NCBI RefSeq assembly: GCF_000411975.1
Contig: NZ_ASXG01000192.1
Coordinates: 58,043-92,802 of the forward strand
Origin: Amycolatopsis orientalis DSM 43388
GTDB lineage: Bacteria; Actinomycetota; Actinomycetes; Mycobacteriales; Pseudonocardiaceae
Reading direction: 5' to 3'
DNA: 34,760 nt
Shown here: piece by piece, positions 1 to 7,798 of the stretch
Layout: each line of letters starts with the position of its first letter
Position numbering within the stretch: the first letter of the stretch is position 1
The notes under the pieces: generated by a model
The model's input: only the letters and a program-made list of their open reading frames with translations
Told to the model about the DNA's origin: nothing
Database searches by the model: none
Program-made: the position numbers and the translations under genes

Positions 1-809
1 GGCGGGTCGAGCCGGTCCGGCCGCGAGTTGATCTCCACCGCCACGCCGTTCTCGCGGCACGCGGTGAACACCTTCTCCGAGTTGAACTGCGACTCCGGCC
101 TGCTGCGTCCGCCGACCAGCCGTCCGGTGCAGTGCCCCAGCACGCGGACGTGCGGATTCTCGACGGCAGCCAGCATCCGCGGCGTCATCTCCCGCGCCGG
201 CATCCGCAGTTTCGAGTGCACGCTCGCCACCACGAAGTCCAGCCGGTCCAGCAGCTGCTCGGTCTGGTCGAGCGCACCGTCGTCGAGGATGTCGACCTCG
301 ATGCCGTGCAGCAGGCGAAATGGCGCCAGCTGCTCATTCACCCGCGCCACCTCGTCCATCTGCGCCCGCAACCGCTCCGCGGACAGGCCGCGCGCGACGG
401 TCAGCCGCGGCGAATGGTCGGTGAGCACGATCCACTCGTGTCCCAGCTCGCGCGCTGTCTCGGCCATTTCGGCGATCGGGCTGCCGCCGTCCGACCAGTC
501 GGAGTGCGTGTGACAGTCGCCGCGAAGCGCGGTACGCAGCGCACCGCCATCCGGCAGCGTGCTTTCGGGCAGCTTCGCCGCGTACGCGGGCGTACGGTCG
601 TGCCACGCGTCCTCGATGACTCCGGCCGTGGCTTTGCCGATCCCCTTCAAAGTCTGAAGCGAGTTCGCGGCAACGCGGGCCGCCAGCTCATCCTCGGACA
701 GCCGGTCGACCACTGCGGCCGCCTGCCGGAAGGCACGCACCCGGTAAGTCGGCTCACCGGCGCGTTCGAGCTGGAAGGCGATGTCGCGCAGGGCGCGGGC
801 CGGGTCCAT
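1..809 (-). CDS. PHP-domain metal-dependent phosphoesterase (C-terminus cut by window edge)
   Basis: 269 residues are visible and the frame runs open off the left edge. An N-terminal helical region with a helix-hairpin-helix-like stretch (about 51-67, LKGIGKATAG) precedes a PHP domain: CHTHSDWSD (H100, H102), LTDHS (D131, H132), HGIEVDI (E171), VHS (H198) and GHCTGR (H226). These are the metal-binding positions of PHP phosphoesterases. HhH plus PHP resembles the C-terminal part of family X DNA polymerases, but no polymerase domain is present, so a stand-alone phosphoesterase is likely; the substrate is unknown. The start is the ATG at 809: a stop lies in frame just upstream. The AGGAGG sits only one base from this ATG, an unusually short spacing. 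It is the last visible gene of a GntR-phosphoesterase-PHP operon, 18 nt after its neighbour. Confidence 0.85.
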   Translation of the reverse strand, partial: MDPARALRDIAFQLERAGEPTYRVRAFRQAAAVVDRLSEDELAARVAANSLQTLKGIGKATAGVIEDAWHDRTPAYAAKLPESTLPDGGALRTALRGDCHTHSDWSDGGSPIAEMAETARELGHEWIVLTDHSPRLTVARGLSAERLRAQMDEVARVNEQLAPFRLLHGIEVDILDDGALDQTEQLLDRLDFVVASVHSKLRMPAREMTPRMLAAVENPHVRVLGHCTGRLVGGRSRPESQFNSEKVFTACRENGVAVEINSRPDRLDP

Positions 810-827
810 GCCTCCTGTTCTACCCGC

Positions 828-1331
828 TCAGCCGCGCCGTGGCAGCTCATGCAGCTCGACGCGGTCCAGACGGCCGTCGTGGATCTCGGCGGTCTGGTAG
901 GTGCAGAACGGCTGCCGTCGCCGGTCGGTGGGCGAACCGGGGTTGAGCAGCCGCAGCCCGCCGGGCGTCACCGAGTCCCACGGGATGTGGCTGTGCCCGA
1001 AGACCAGCACGTCGACGTCCGGATACCGTGCGTCGCACCGGGCCTCGCGCCCCTTCGCGTCGCCGGTCTCGTGGACCACCGCCAGCCGCACGCCTTCCAG
1101 CGTTTCCCTGGCCACCTCGGGCAGGCGTTTCCGCAGTTCGGGACCGTCGTTGTTGCCGTAAACGCCGATCAGCCGGGCGCTGCGGGCCTCCAGCGCGTCG
1201 AGGGTGTCCACGTCGACCCAGTCGCCCGCGTGGATCACGACGTCGGCCTGCGCGACTTCGTCCCAGACCTGTGCGGGCAGCTCCTTCGCCCGCTTCGGCA
1301 GATGGGTGTCCGCGACGAGCAGCAACCGCAC
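828..1331 (-). CDS. YfcE/MJ0936-type metallophosphoesterase
   Basis: 167 residues, a normal length for the small calcineurin-like phosphodiesterase family (YfcE, MJ0936). All five metal motifs are visible: ADTH (D8, H10), HAGDWVD (D37), YGNND (N60, N61), VVHETGD (H87) and FGHSH (H113, H115). The family hydrolyses phosphodiesters with Mn or similar metals; the physiological substrate is generally unknown and cannot be read here. The start is a GTG at 1331, with GGGAGGAG upstream that overlaps the end of the GntR gene (4 nt between stop and start). It is very likely co-transcribed with the GntR regulator before it and the PHP protein after it, pairing two predicted phosphoesterases. Confidence 0.9.
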   Translation of the reverse strand: MRLLLVADTHLPKRAKELPAQVWDEVAQADVVIHAGDWVDVDTLDALEARSARLIGVYGNNDGPELRKRLPEVARETLEGVRLAVVHETGDAKGREARCDARYPDVDVLVFGHSHIPWDSVTPGGLRLLNPGSPTDRRRQPFCTYQTAEIHDGRLDRVELHELPRRG

Positions 1332-1335
1332 GTCG

Positions 1336-1989
1336 TCACTCCTCCCCGATCGCCTCGAGCACGTGGTCGAGGAACGCCGCGATGTGCGCGCGCAGCAGCT
1401 CGGCCGCGCCGTCCTCGTCGCCCTTCTTCGCGGCGGCGAGCACCGCCTTGTGCTCGTTCCATTCCTTGCGCCAGCTGGGCTTCGCGTCCCAGCCGACCAC
1501 GGTGATCAGCGCCGCGCGGTCGCGCAGATCGTCCAGCATCGAGACCATCAGCGGGTTGCCGCAGCCCGCGTACAGCGCCCGGTGGAATCGCCGGTTCAGC
1601 AGGCTCAGCGTGGTCTGGTCGGCGTCCGCGGCCGACGCTTCCTTGAGGATCTGCGACGCCTCGTCGAACGACTCGCGGTCCGCGGCCCGCACCGCGCGGC
1701 GCAGCGCTTCGGGCTCCAGCACCATCCGCACGTCGTAGACCGAACGCGCCAGCTCCGCGTCGACCACGCACACCGACGCGCCCTTGTACGGGCTGAACGT
1801 GACCAGCCCGGTGTTGGACAGCACCTTCAGCGCCTCGCGCACCGGCGTCTTGGACACCCCGAGCCGCGCGGCCAGCTCCGCCTCCACCAGCTGCTGCCCG
1901 GGCAGCAGCTCGCGGGCGAGAATGCCGCGCCGGATCTCCTCCAGCACCACCTCGGTGCGGGAGGCGGGGAGGCTGAACGTGGACGGCAT
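1336..1989 (-). CDS. GntR-family (FadR/FCD subfamily) transcriptional regulator
   Basis: 217 residues from the ATG at 1989, chosen because AGGAGGG lies just upstream; a longer frame to 2058 has no such site. Residues about 8-75 form the GntR winged helix-turn-helix (RRGILARELLPGQQLVEAEL, VSKTPVREALKVL). The rest is the helical FCD ligand-binding domain, with the conserved NRRFHRALY stretch and a later H in EHKAVL that normally help bind a metal or acid ligand. The family responds to sugar acids and organic acids. It is divergent from the dehydratase starting at 2109, so regulating that gene is the natural inference. The shared intergenic region contains an AT-rich, imperfectly palindromic site at 2065-2074. 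Confidence 0.93.
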   Translation of the reverse strand: MPSTFSLPASRTEVVLEEIRRGILARELLPGQQLVEAELAARLGVSKTPVREALKVLSNTGLVTFSPYKGASVCVVDAELARSVYDVRMVLEPEALRRAVRAADRESFDEASQILKEASAADADQTTLSLLNRRFHRALYAGCGNPLMVSMLDDLRDRAALITVVGWDAKPSWRKEWNEHKAVLAAAKKGDEDGAAELLRAHIAAFLDHVLEAIGEE

Positions 1990-2060
1990 GCCGACCCTCC
2001 TGGCTTTCGCGCTCGTCCCCGCACATTCAACCAGGCGGGCGTCTCCGAGCGTCGACACGT

Positions 2061-2080
2061 ACGATCATATATCAGATGCC
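2061..2080. promoter_or_regulatory. Candidate GntR operator / promoter core
   Basis: The only AT-rich patch between the divergent GntR and dehydratase genes is here. It contains TCATATATCA (2065-2074), symmetrical around ATATAT except for one C/C pair. Its position just before the dehydratase gene fits a -10 element, an FCD-type GntR operator, or both. The symmetry is imperfect and no clear -35 is seen, so this is a weak call. Confidence 0.3.
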
Positions 2081-2108
2081 ATCCGTCGACCGAGAGGACC
2101 GCGCCGCG

Positions 2109-3827
2109 ATGAAGGCACCCGAGGACCTGCGCAGCCACCGGTGGTTCGGCGGCGACGACCTGCGGAATTTCAGCCACCGCACCCGCGCCCGGCAGCTCGG
2201 CTACGAGCCGGAGGAACACCTCGGCAAGCCGGTGATCGGCATTCTCAACACCTGGAGCGACATCAACCCGTGCCACCAGCACCTGCGCGAACGCGCGGAG
2301 CAGGTCAAGCGCGGAGTGTGGCAGGCGGGCGGCTTCCCGCTGGAGTTCCCGGTGGCGACGCTGTCGGAGACCTACCAGAAGCCGACGCCGATGCTGTACC
2401 GGAATCTGCTGGCGATGGAGACCGAGGAACTGCTGCGGTCGTATCCGGTCGACGGCGCGGTGCTGATGGGCGGCTGCGACAAGACCACGCCGGCGCTGCT
2501 GATGGGCGCGGCGAGCGCCGGGCTGCCGTCGATTTTCGTGCCCGCCGGTCCGATGCTGCGCGGAAACTGGCGCGGCGAAGTGCTCGGCAGCGGCACCGAC
2601 ATGTGGAAGTACTGGGACGAACGGCGCGCGGGCACGATCGGTGACCGGGAGATGGCCGAGCTGGAACGCGGTCTCGCCCGCTCCCCCGGCCACTGCATGA
2701 CGATGGGCACCGCGTCGACCATGACGTCCGCCGCCGAGGTGCTGGGGCTGACGCTGCCCGGCGCGGCCTCGATCCCAGCGGTCGATTCCGCGCATCATCG
2801 GATGGCCGCGGCGAGCGGCGCGCGCATCGTGGACATGGTGTGGGAAGACCTCACGATCGCGAAGATCCTCGACGAGCGCGCGTACGCCGACGCGATCACG
2901 ACCGTGCTGGCGCTCGGCGGGTCGACCAACGCGGTGATCCATCTGATCGCGATGGCCGGGCGCAGCGGGATTTCGCTGTCCCTGCGCGACTTCGACGAGA
3001 TCGCCCGCCGCGTGCCGGTGCTGGCGAACATCCGGCCCGGCGGCGACTGGCTGATGGAGGACTTCTACTACGCGGGCGGACTGCCCGGGCTGCTGTCCCG
3101 CTTGACCGACCTGCTGAACCTCGACCGGATCACCGTCACCGGGCGTCCGCTCGCCGATTCCGTCGCCGACGCCGGCGTGCACAACGACGACGTGATCCGT
3201 CCCCGCCACAACCCGGTCGCCAGCGAAGGCGGCGTCGCGGTGCTGCGGGGCAACCTCGCGCCCGACGGCGCGGTGATCAAGCACATCGCCGCCGACCCGG
3301 CCCTGCTCACCCACACCGGGCCGGCGGTGGTTTTCGACAACTACGCGGACCTGAAGAAGCGCATCGACGATCCCGCGCTGGGCATCACCGCCGATTCCGT
3401 GCTGGTCCTGCGCGGATCCGGCCCGCTCGGCGGCCCCGGCATGCCCGAGTACGGCATGCTGCCCATCCCGGCGCACCTGCTGGAACAAGGCGTGCGGGAC
3501 ATGGTGCGGATCTCCGACGCCCGGATGAGCGGCACCAGCTACGGCGCGTGCGTGCTGCACGTGGCGCCGGAATCGCACGTCGGCGGACCGCTCGCGCTCG
3601 TCCGCGACGGTGACCTGATCACCCTCGACGTGCCCGCGCGGACGTTGCGGCTGGAGGTGGACGACGCCGAACTGGAGCGTCGTCGCGCTTCGTGGACCGC
3701 CCCTGCGCCGCGGTTCGAGCGAGGTTACGGTGCGCTGTACGCGGAGCACATCACGCAGGCCGACGAGGGCTGCGACTTCGACTTCCTCGCCCGCTCCGGC
3801 GCCAATCCCGAACCTGACGCCGGGTGA
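2109..3827 (+). CDS. IlvD/Edd-family sugar-acid dehydratase, L-arabinonate dehydratase type
   Basis: 572 residues from the ATG at 2109, with GAGAGG at 2092-2097; an in-frame ATG at 2076 lacks a ribosome site. The opening KAPEDLRSHRWFG and length fit the sugar-acid branch (L-arabinonate/D-xylonate dehydratases) rather than dihydroxy-acid dehydratase. Three cluster cysteines are present: C55 (INPCHQH), C123 (GGCDKTTPA) and C196 (GHCMTMG). They match, four residues earlier, the [2Fe-2S] cysteines known from the Rhizobium L-arabinonate enzyme. The catalytic serine motif RMSGTS is at about S474. The reaction expected is Mg- and Fe-S-dependent dehydration of a pentonate to a 2-keto-3-deoxy acid. 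No other pentose-pathway gene is nearby, so the true substrate is open. It is divergent from a GntR regulator. Confidence 0.9.
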   Translation: MKAPEDLRSHRWFGGDDLRNFSHRTRARQLGYEPEEHLGKPVIGILNTWSDINPCHQHLRERAEQVKRGVWQAGGFPLEFPVATLSETYQKPTPMLYRNLLAMETEELLRSYPVDGAVLMGGCDKTTPALLMGAASAGLPSIFVPAGPMLRGNWRGEVLGSGTDMWKYWDERRAGTIGDREMAELERGLARSPGHCMTMGTASTMTSAAEVLGLTLPGAASIPAVDSAHHRMAAASGARIVDMVWEDLTIAKILDERAYADAITTVLALGGSTNAVIHLIAMAGRSGISLSLRDFDEIARRVPVLANIRPGGDWLMEDFYYAGGLPGLLSRLTDLLNLDRITVTGRPLADSVADAGVHNDDVIRPRHNPVASEGGVAVLRGNLAPDGAVIKHIAADPALLTHTGPAVVFDNYADLKKRIDDPALGITADSVLVLRGSGPLGGPGMPEYGMLPIPAHLLEQGVRDMVRISDARMSGTSYGACVLHVAPESHVGGPLALVRDGDLITLDVPARTLRLEVDDAELERRRASWTAPAPRFERGYGALYAEHITQADEGCDFDFLARSGANPEPDAG

Positions 3828-3918
3828 CCGGTTTGTTCCGCTGGGGGCAGTAGTCCGGCATGTCCGGCTCGGCCCGTACGCTGTGCCCCTGCCCGCAGAG
3901 AATCGAAGGGGTCGTGAG

Positions 3919-5694
3919 GTGCAGTACGAACCGCGCTGGCCGGAAACCGACAGCGACCAGACCGACATCCTGCCGGTCGTGCCGCCGGAGGAGCCTCCGT
4001 CCCCGCCGCGCCGGCGCGGCCTGCGCAAGGCGGGCTGGATCAGCGGCGGCGTGCTCGGCGTGCTGGTCGTCGCGTACCTCATCGACCTGCTGACGAGCCA
4101 GGGCCGGGTGCCGCGCGGCGTCGTCGTGGCCGGCGTGGACGTCGGCGGGCTGGAGCGGCCGGTCGCCGAACGCGAACTGCGCGGGAAGATCGAGCCCCGG
4201 CTCACCCAGCCGCTCACCGTCACCGCGGGCAACGCGCACACCAAGCTGTCGCCGACCGAAGCCGGGCTGGGGCTCGACTGGAGCGGCACCCTCGACCAAG
4301 CGGGCGACCAGCCGGTCAACCCGTTCGCCCGGCTCGCGTCGTTCTTCCGCACTCGCGAAGTGGGCGTCGTGTCGCACGTCGAGAACGAGAAGCTCGACCC
4401 GGCGCTGGAGGACCTGCGCGGCCGCGTCGACCGGGAGCCGGTCGAGGGCACGATCCGGTTCGACGGCACCAGGCCGGTCGCGGTCCCGCCGCAGGCCGGG
4501 CAGAAGCTGGACGTCGCGGCGGCGCGGGCGAAGGTGCTGAGCGGCTGGGCCTCGGGCAGCGAGCTGACGCTTCCGGTCGCGCCGACGCCGGTGCGCACCA
4601 CCGCCGAAGGCGTCCAGCGCGCGCTCGCCGAGTTCGCCAAACCCGCGGTGTCCGCGCCGGTCGTCGTCAAGGGCGAAGGCGCGGACGCGACGCTGACGCC
4701 CGAGCAAATCGCCGGCGCGCTCACGTTCGTGCCCGGCGACGGCGGCAGCCTCGCCCCGCAGATCGACCCGAAGAAGGTCACCGACGCGCTCGCGCCGCAG
4801 CTGAAGTCCACCGAGCAGGAGGGCAAGGACGCGGCGATCGCGTTCTCCGGCGGAAAACCGGTCGTCGAACCGTCCGCGGACGGCAACACGGTCGACTGGG
4901 AGCAGAGCCTCAAACCGCTGCCGAACACGCTGAAGCAGACCGACAGCCGGGAGCTGAAGGCGATCTACAAGAAGACGCCCGCGAAGGTCACCACCGAGCA
5001 GGCGGACAAGCTCGGCGTCAAGGAAGTCATCGGCGAGTTCACCACCGGCGGGTTCGCCCCCGACTCCGGCACGAACATCCGCGTGGTCGCCGAAAAGGTC
5101 GACGGCGCGATCGTGAAACCGGGAGAAACGTTCAGCCTCAACGGATTCACCGGTCCGCGCGGGCGCGCGCAGGGCTATGTCGAGGCGGGCGTGATCGAGA
5201 ACGGCGCGCCGGCGCGCGAGGTCGGCGGCGGCATTTCGCAGTTCGCCACCACGCTGTACAACGCGGCGTACTTCTCCGGGATGAAGGACGCCGGGCACAA
5301 GGAACACAGCTACTACATCAGCCGGTACCCGGCCGCGCGCGAGGCGACGGTGTTCCAGAATCCCAACGGCGCCAGCGTGATCGACCTGAAGTTCACCAAC
5401 GACTCGGACACCGGGGTCGCGATCCAGACCGTCTGGACGCCGTCGTCGATCACCGTGAAACTCTGGGGCACCAAGCGCTACACCGTCGAGTCGGTGCCCG
5501 GCGAGCGCACGAACCCGACCCCGCCGCCGACGAAACCGGGTCCGGCGGAAAACTGCCACCCGTCCAACGGCGCGCCCGGGTTCACCGCGAGCGACACGCG
5601 GATCCTGCGCGACGCCTCGTCGGGCCGGGAAGTTTCGCGGCACACGCGGTCGGTCCGTTACAACCCGCAGCCGAAGATCACCTGCGGGGAGTAG
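3919..5694 (+). CDS. VanW / YoaR-type membrane-anchored cell-wall protein
   Basis: 591 residues from a GTG at 3919, preceded by GAAGGGG with 7 nt spacing. A proline- and acid-rich cytoplasmic tail (1-30) and an RRRGLRK patch precede one membrane segment at about 38-58 (VLGVLVVAYLIDLL). Then come YoaR-like repeats of the putative peptidoglycan-binding kind (VVVAGVDVGGL; a second copy around PVVVKGEGADATLT). A VanW domain follows at about 370-510, with VKPGETFSLNGFTG and GGGISQFATTLYNA, and then a proline-rich tail. VanW proteins are named from vancomycin-resistance clusters but their biochemical role is unknown. No van genes accompany it. Its 3' end overlaps the convergent TetR gene by 17 nt. 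Confidence 0.92.
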   Translation: MQYEPRWPETDSDQTDILPVVPPEEPPSPPRRRGLRKAGWISGGVLGVLVVAYLIDLLTSQGRVPRGVVVAGVDVGGLERPVAERELRGKIEPRLTQPLTVTAGNAHTKLSPTEAGLGLDWSGTLDQAGDQPVNPFARLASFFRTREVGVVSHVENEKLDPALEDLRGRVDREPVEGTIRFDGTRPVAVPPQAGQKLDVAAARAKVLSGWASGSELTLPVAPTPVRTTAEGVQRALAEFAKPAVSAPVVVKGEGADATLTPEQIAGALTFVPGDGGSLAPQIDPKKVTDALAPQLKSTEQEGKDAAIAFSGGKPVVEPSADGNTVDWEQSLKPLPNTLKQTDSRELKAIYKKTPAKVTTEQADKLGVKEVIGEFTTGGFAPDSGTNIRVVAEKVDGAIVKPGETFSLNGFTGPRGRAQGYVEAGVIENGAPAREVGGGISQFATTLYNAAYFSGMKDAGHKEHSYYISRYPAAREATVFQNPNGASVIDLKFTNDSDTGVAIQTVWTPSSITVKLWGTKRYTVESVPGERTNPTPPPTKPGPAENCHPSNGAPGFTASDTRILRDASSGREVSRHTRSVRYNPQPKITCGE

Positions 5695-6355
5695 CGAGTC
5701 GCTGCATCGTGGCGGCCACCGCCAGGTCCACGGCGAAGGAGAACTCCGCTTCGTGATCGCATCGCGCCAGATGCGGCGCGGATTCGACGACGGCGGGAAG
5801 TTCGGTCTGCTCCAATTCGGCGCGGCGACGGGCGATCCCGGCTTCGTCGGTGACGCCGAACGCCGGTCCCGCACCGGCCTCGCGCAGCAGCGAGCCGACC
5901 ACGACGGCCAGGAGCGACCGCAGCAGGTGCACCGCCTCCTCGGCCGACGCACCTGCCTTGCGCAGCACCGAAAGCACCGCCTCGACGGGGGCGAGCGCGG
6001 CGATCGACGGCAACTGTCTGGTTAGGACCAGCGCGGCTGCCTGCGGGTGCGCGCGCGTCGCTTGCCGGAAGGATCGGGCGATCGCGCGCAGGTCGTCTTC
6101 GGGCTGTCCGGTCAGCTCCGGGAGGTCGATTCCGCCGAGCACGTGCCCGGCGACAGCGTCGAGCAGGGCTTCCTTGCCGCCGATGTGGTGATAGAGGCTC
6201 TTCGCATCCACACCGAGGCGCTGCGCGACTGTCCGCATGCTCACCGCTGCCGCTCCGTCGGCGTCGACTACTTCCAGCGCGGCCGTCAGGATCGCCTCCC
6301 GCGACAGCCTGGCGTCTCCCTTGCGCGGGCGTCCCCGGCGAGTCGTGGTGTTCAC
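5678..6355 (-). CDS. TetR-family transcriptional regulator
   Basis: 225 residues from a GTG at 6355; the nearby upstream ATGs are out of frame. The N-terminal helix-turn-helix occupies about 18-64 (REAILTAALEVVDADG, MRTVAQRLGVDAKSLYHHIG, KEALLDAVAGHVL). The remaining helical part resembles the TetR C-terminal ligand-binding domain. It starts 72 nt from the divergent SnoaL-like gene and the ABC exporter behind it. An inverted repeat lies in that gap between plausible -35 and -10 elements, so repression of the divergent genes is likely. The stop codon region overlaps the end of the VanW gene by 17 nt tail to tail. Confidence 0.93.
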   Translation of the reverse strand: MNTTTRRGRPRKGDARLSREAILTAALEVVDADGAAAVSMRTVAQRLGVDAKSLYHHIGGKEALLDAVAGHVLGGIDLPELTGQPEDDLRAIARSFRQATRAHPQAAALVLTRQLPSIAALAPVEAVLSVLRKAGASAEEAVHLLRSLLAVVVGSLLREAGAGPAFGVTDEAGIARRRAELEQTELPAVVESAPHLARCDHEAEFSFAVDLAVAATMQRLATPRR

Positions 6356-6373
6356 GGCTCCATCATGGCGCAC

Positions 6374-6402
6374 TTGCCTTAAATCCACAGCGTGGGATAA
6401 AT
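6374..6402 (+). promoter_or_regulatory. Candidate promoter with embedded TetR operator
   Basis: TTGCCT (6374-6379), a 17 nt spacer and ATAAAT (6397-6402) resemble a sigma-70-type promoter for the SnoaL-like gene that begins at 6428. Within the spacer lies ATCC-N8-GGAT (6383-6398), a short inverted repeat placed where a TetR repressor would block polymerase. The arms are only four bases, so confidence is limited. Confidence 0.4.
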
Positions 6403-6427
6403 TGCGGTTTCCGGTTGGGAGGAACCC

Positions 6428-6985
6428 GTGGACCCGTTGGCCATCCCCGCGCCCGAAGTGCTGCGCGCCCGGCAGAAGCTCGTCCTCGACCACTTCCGCG
6501 ACGAGGTGCGCCAGGACTGGGACGACGTGCTGGCGACGTTCCCCCATCCGCACTACGAGATCGTGCCGACGATGACCGTGCACGACGGCGATTCCGCGGT
6601 GCGCGGCTACTACGACGAGACTCGTCGCGCTTTTCCCGATCAAGACCACGAAATCATCGCGCTGCGGCACAGCGCGGACGCGGTGATCGTCGAGTTCTGG
6701 CTCCTCGGCACCCATCGCGGACCGCTCGGCAGGATTCCGCCGACCGGACAGCGGTTCCGGATCCGGATGACCGCGTATTTCCTCTTCGACACCAACGAAC
6801 AGCTGGTGTGCGAACGCGTTTACTTCGACACGCTCACCATGCTCCGCCAGCTGCTGCGCGCGTACGACGTCCGGAAACCCGCCTCGTGGCCGAAGCTGGT
6901 GCGCGCGGCGCGCGGGCTGCTGGCGATGTCCGGCGACCCGGATCCGCGGCTTTCCGACACCACTCCGCCCGCTTTTTGTCGGTGA
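6428..6985 (+). CDS. SnoaL/NTF2-like fold protein (putative ester-cyclase-like)
   Basis: 185 residues starting at a GTG with GGGAGGA upstream. The pattern, a long first helix followed by DHFRDEVRQDWDDVLATFPH, AVRGYYDETRRAFPDQDHEI, VIVEFWLLGTHRG and GQRFRIRMTAYFLFD, is typical of the cone-shaped SnoaL-like/NTF2 fold. In that fold the PTGQRF loop and the following strand are a recurrent signature of the polyketide-cyclase-like ester-cyclase group. Members range from cyclases to proteins of unknown function, and no catalytic dyad can be assigned safely. It is 42 nt ahead of an ABC exporter and divergent from a TetR regulator, so a role together with the exporter's substrate is possible. Confidence 0.75.
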   Translation: MDPLAIPAPEVLRARQKLVLDHFRDEVRQDWDDVLATFPHPHYEIVPTMTVHDGDSAVRGYYDETRRAFPDQDHEIIALRHSADAVIVEFWLLGTHRGPLGRIPPTGQRFRIRMTAYFLFDTNEQLVCERVYFDTLTMLRQLLRAYDVRKPASWPKLVRAARGLLAMSGDPDPRLSDTTPPAFCR

Positions 6986-7027
6986 CCCCGCGTACAGTCG
7001 GGCGCACACCACGGGAAGGGGGAACCG

Positions 7028-7798
7028 GTGTCCGACGACGCGGCCATGGGGCTTTACGGACTCACCAAACGGTTCGGGACGACGCTGGCGGCAGACGACA
7101 TCCGGCTGGAAGTGCCGCGGGGGTCGTTTTTCGGCCTCGTCGGGCCCAACGGAGCCGGGAAAACGACGTCGCTGTCGATGGCGGTCGGGCTGCTCCGGCC
7201 GGATGCCGGCGAGGCGCGCGTGTTCGGCGTGGACGTCTGGCGGGAACCGGAACGGGCGAAAAGCCTGATCGGTGTTCTTCCGGACGGATTGTCCATTCCG
7301 GAGCGGCTCACCGGGCGGGAACTGCTGACGTACATGGGCCTGCTGCGCGGGCTCCCGCCGGACACGGTCGCCGAACGCGCCCAGGAACTGCTCGGCGTGC
7401 TGGAGCTGACGGACGCCGAGCGCACCCTCGTCATCGACTATTCCGCGGGCATGCGCAAAAAGATCGGCCTCGCGACGGCGTTGCTGCACGGGCCTCGGCT
7501 GCTCGTGCTGGACGAGCCGTTCGAGGCGGTGGACCCGGTCTCCGCGTCCACGATCCGCACGATCCTGCAGCGGTTCGTGGCCTCCGGCGGCGCGGTCGTG
7601 CTGTCGAGCCACGTGATGGCGTTGGTGGAACAGCTTTGCAGCCACGTCGCGGTGATCACGCGCGGCCGCGTCGTCGCCGCGGGCGCGGTGGCCGACGTGC
7701 GGGGCGAAGGCACGCTGGAAGACGCGTTCGTGCACATTGTCGGCGGGCGGACCGGTGGAGCGGAGGGGCTGGCGTGGTTGGCGTCCTCGTCCGACTGA
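7028..7798 (+). CDS. ABC transporter ATP-binding protein
   Basis: 256 residues from a GTG at 7028 behind GGAAGGGGG. Walker A is GPNGAGKTT (39-47), the signature is the divergent YSAGMRKK (138-145), Walker B is LLVLDEP (158-164), followed by EAVDP and the H-loop SSHVM. The Q-loop region reads IGVLPDG, lacking the usual glutamine. This organisation is that of the DRA/CcmA-like ATPases of two-gene exporters, with one ATPase and one membrane protein. It overlaps the permease gene by 25 nt, so the two are translationally coupled. The substrate cannot be deduced. Confidence 0.93.
   Translation: MSDDAAMGLYGLTKRFGTTLAADDIRLEVPRGSFFGLVGPNGAGKTTSLSMAVGLLRPDAGEARVFGVDVWREPERAKSLIGVLPDGLSIPERLTGRELLTYMGLLRGLPPDTVAERAQELLGVLELTDAERTLVIDYSAGMRKKIGLATALLHGPRLLVLDEPFEAVDPVSASTIRTILQRFVASGGAVVLSSHVMALVEQLCSHVAVITRGRVVAAGAVADVRGEGTLEDAFVHIVGGRTGGAEGLAWLASSSD

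Noticed and set aside
1827..4928. Minus-strand 1033-codon frame opposite the dehydratase and VanW genes
   Set aside because: It is antisense shadow of two well-supported genes in high-GC DNA; no domain is visible.
3919..5694. Glycopeptide resistance locus suggested by VanW
   Set aside because: No vanH, vanA, vanX, vanR or vanS-like gene is nearby; VanW/YoaR proteins are common in actinomycetes without resistance.
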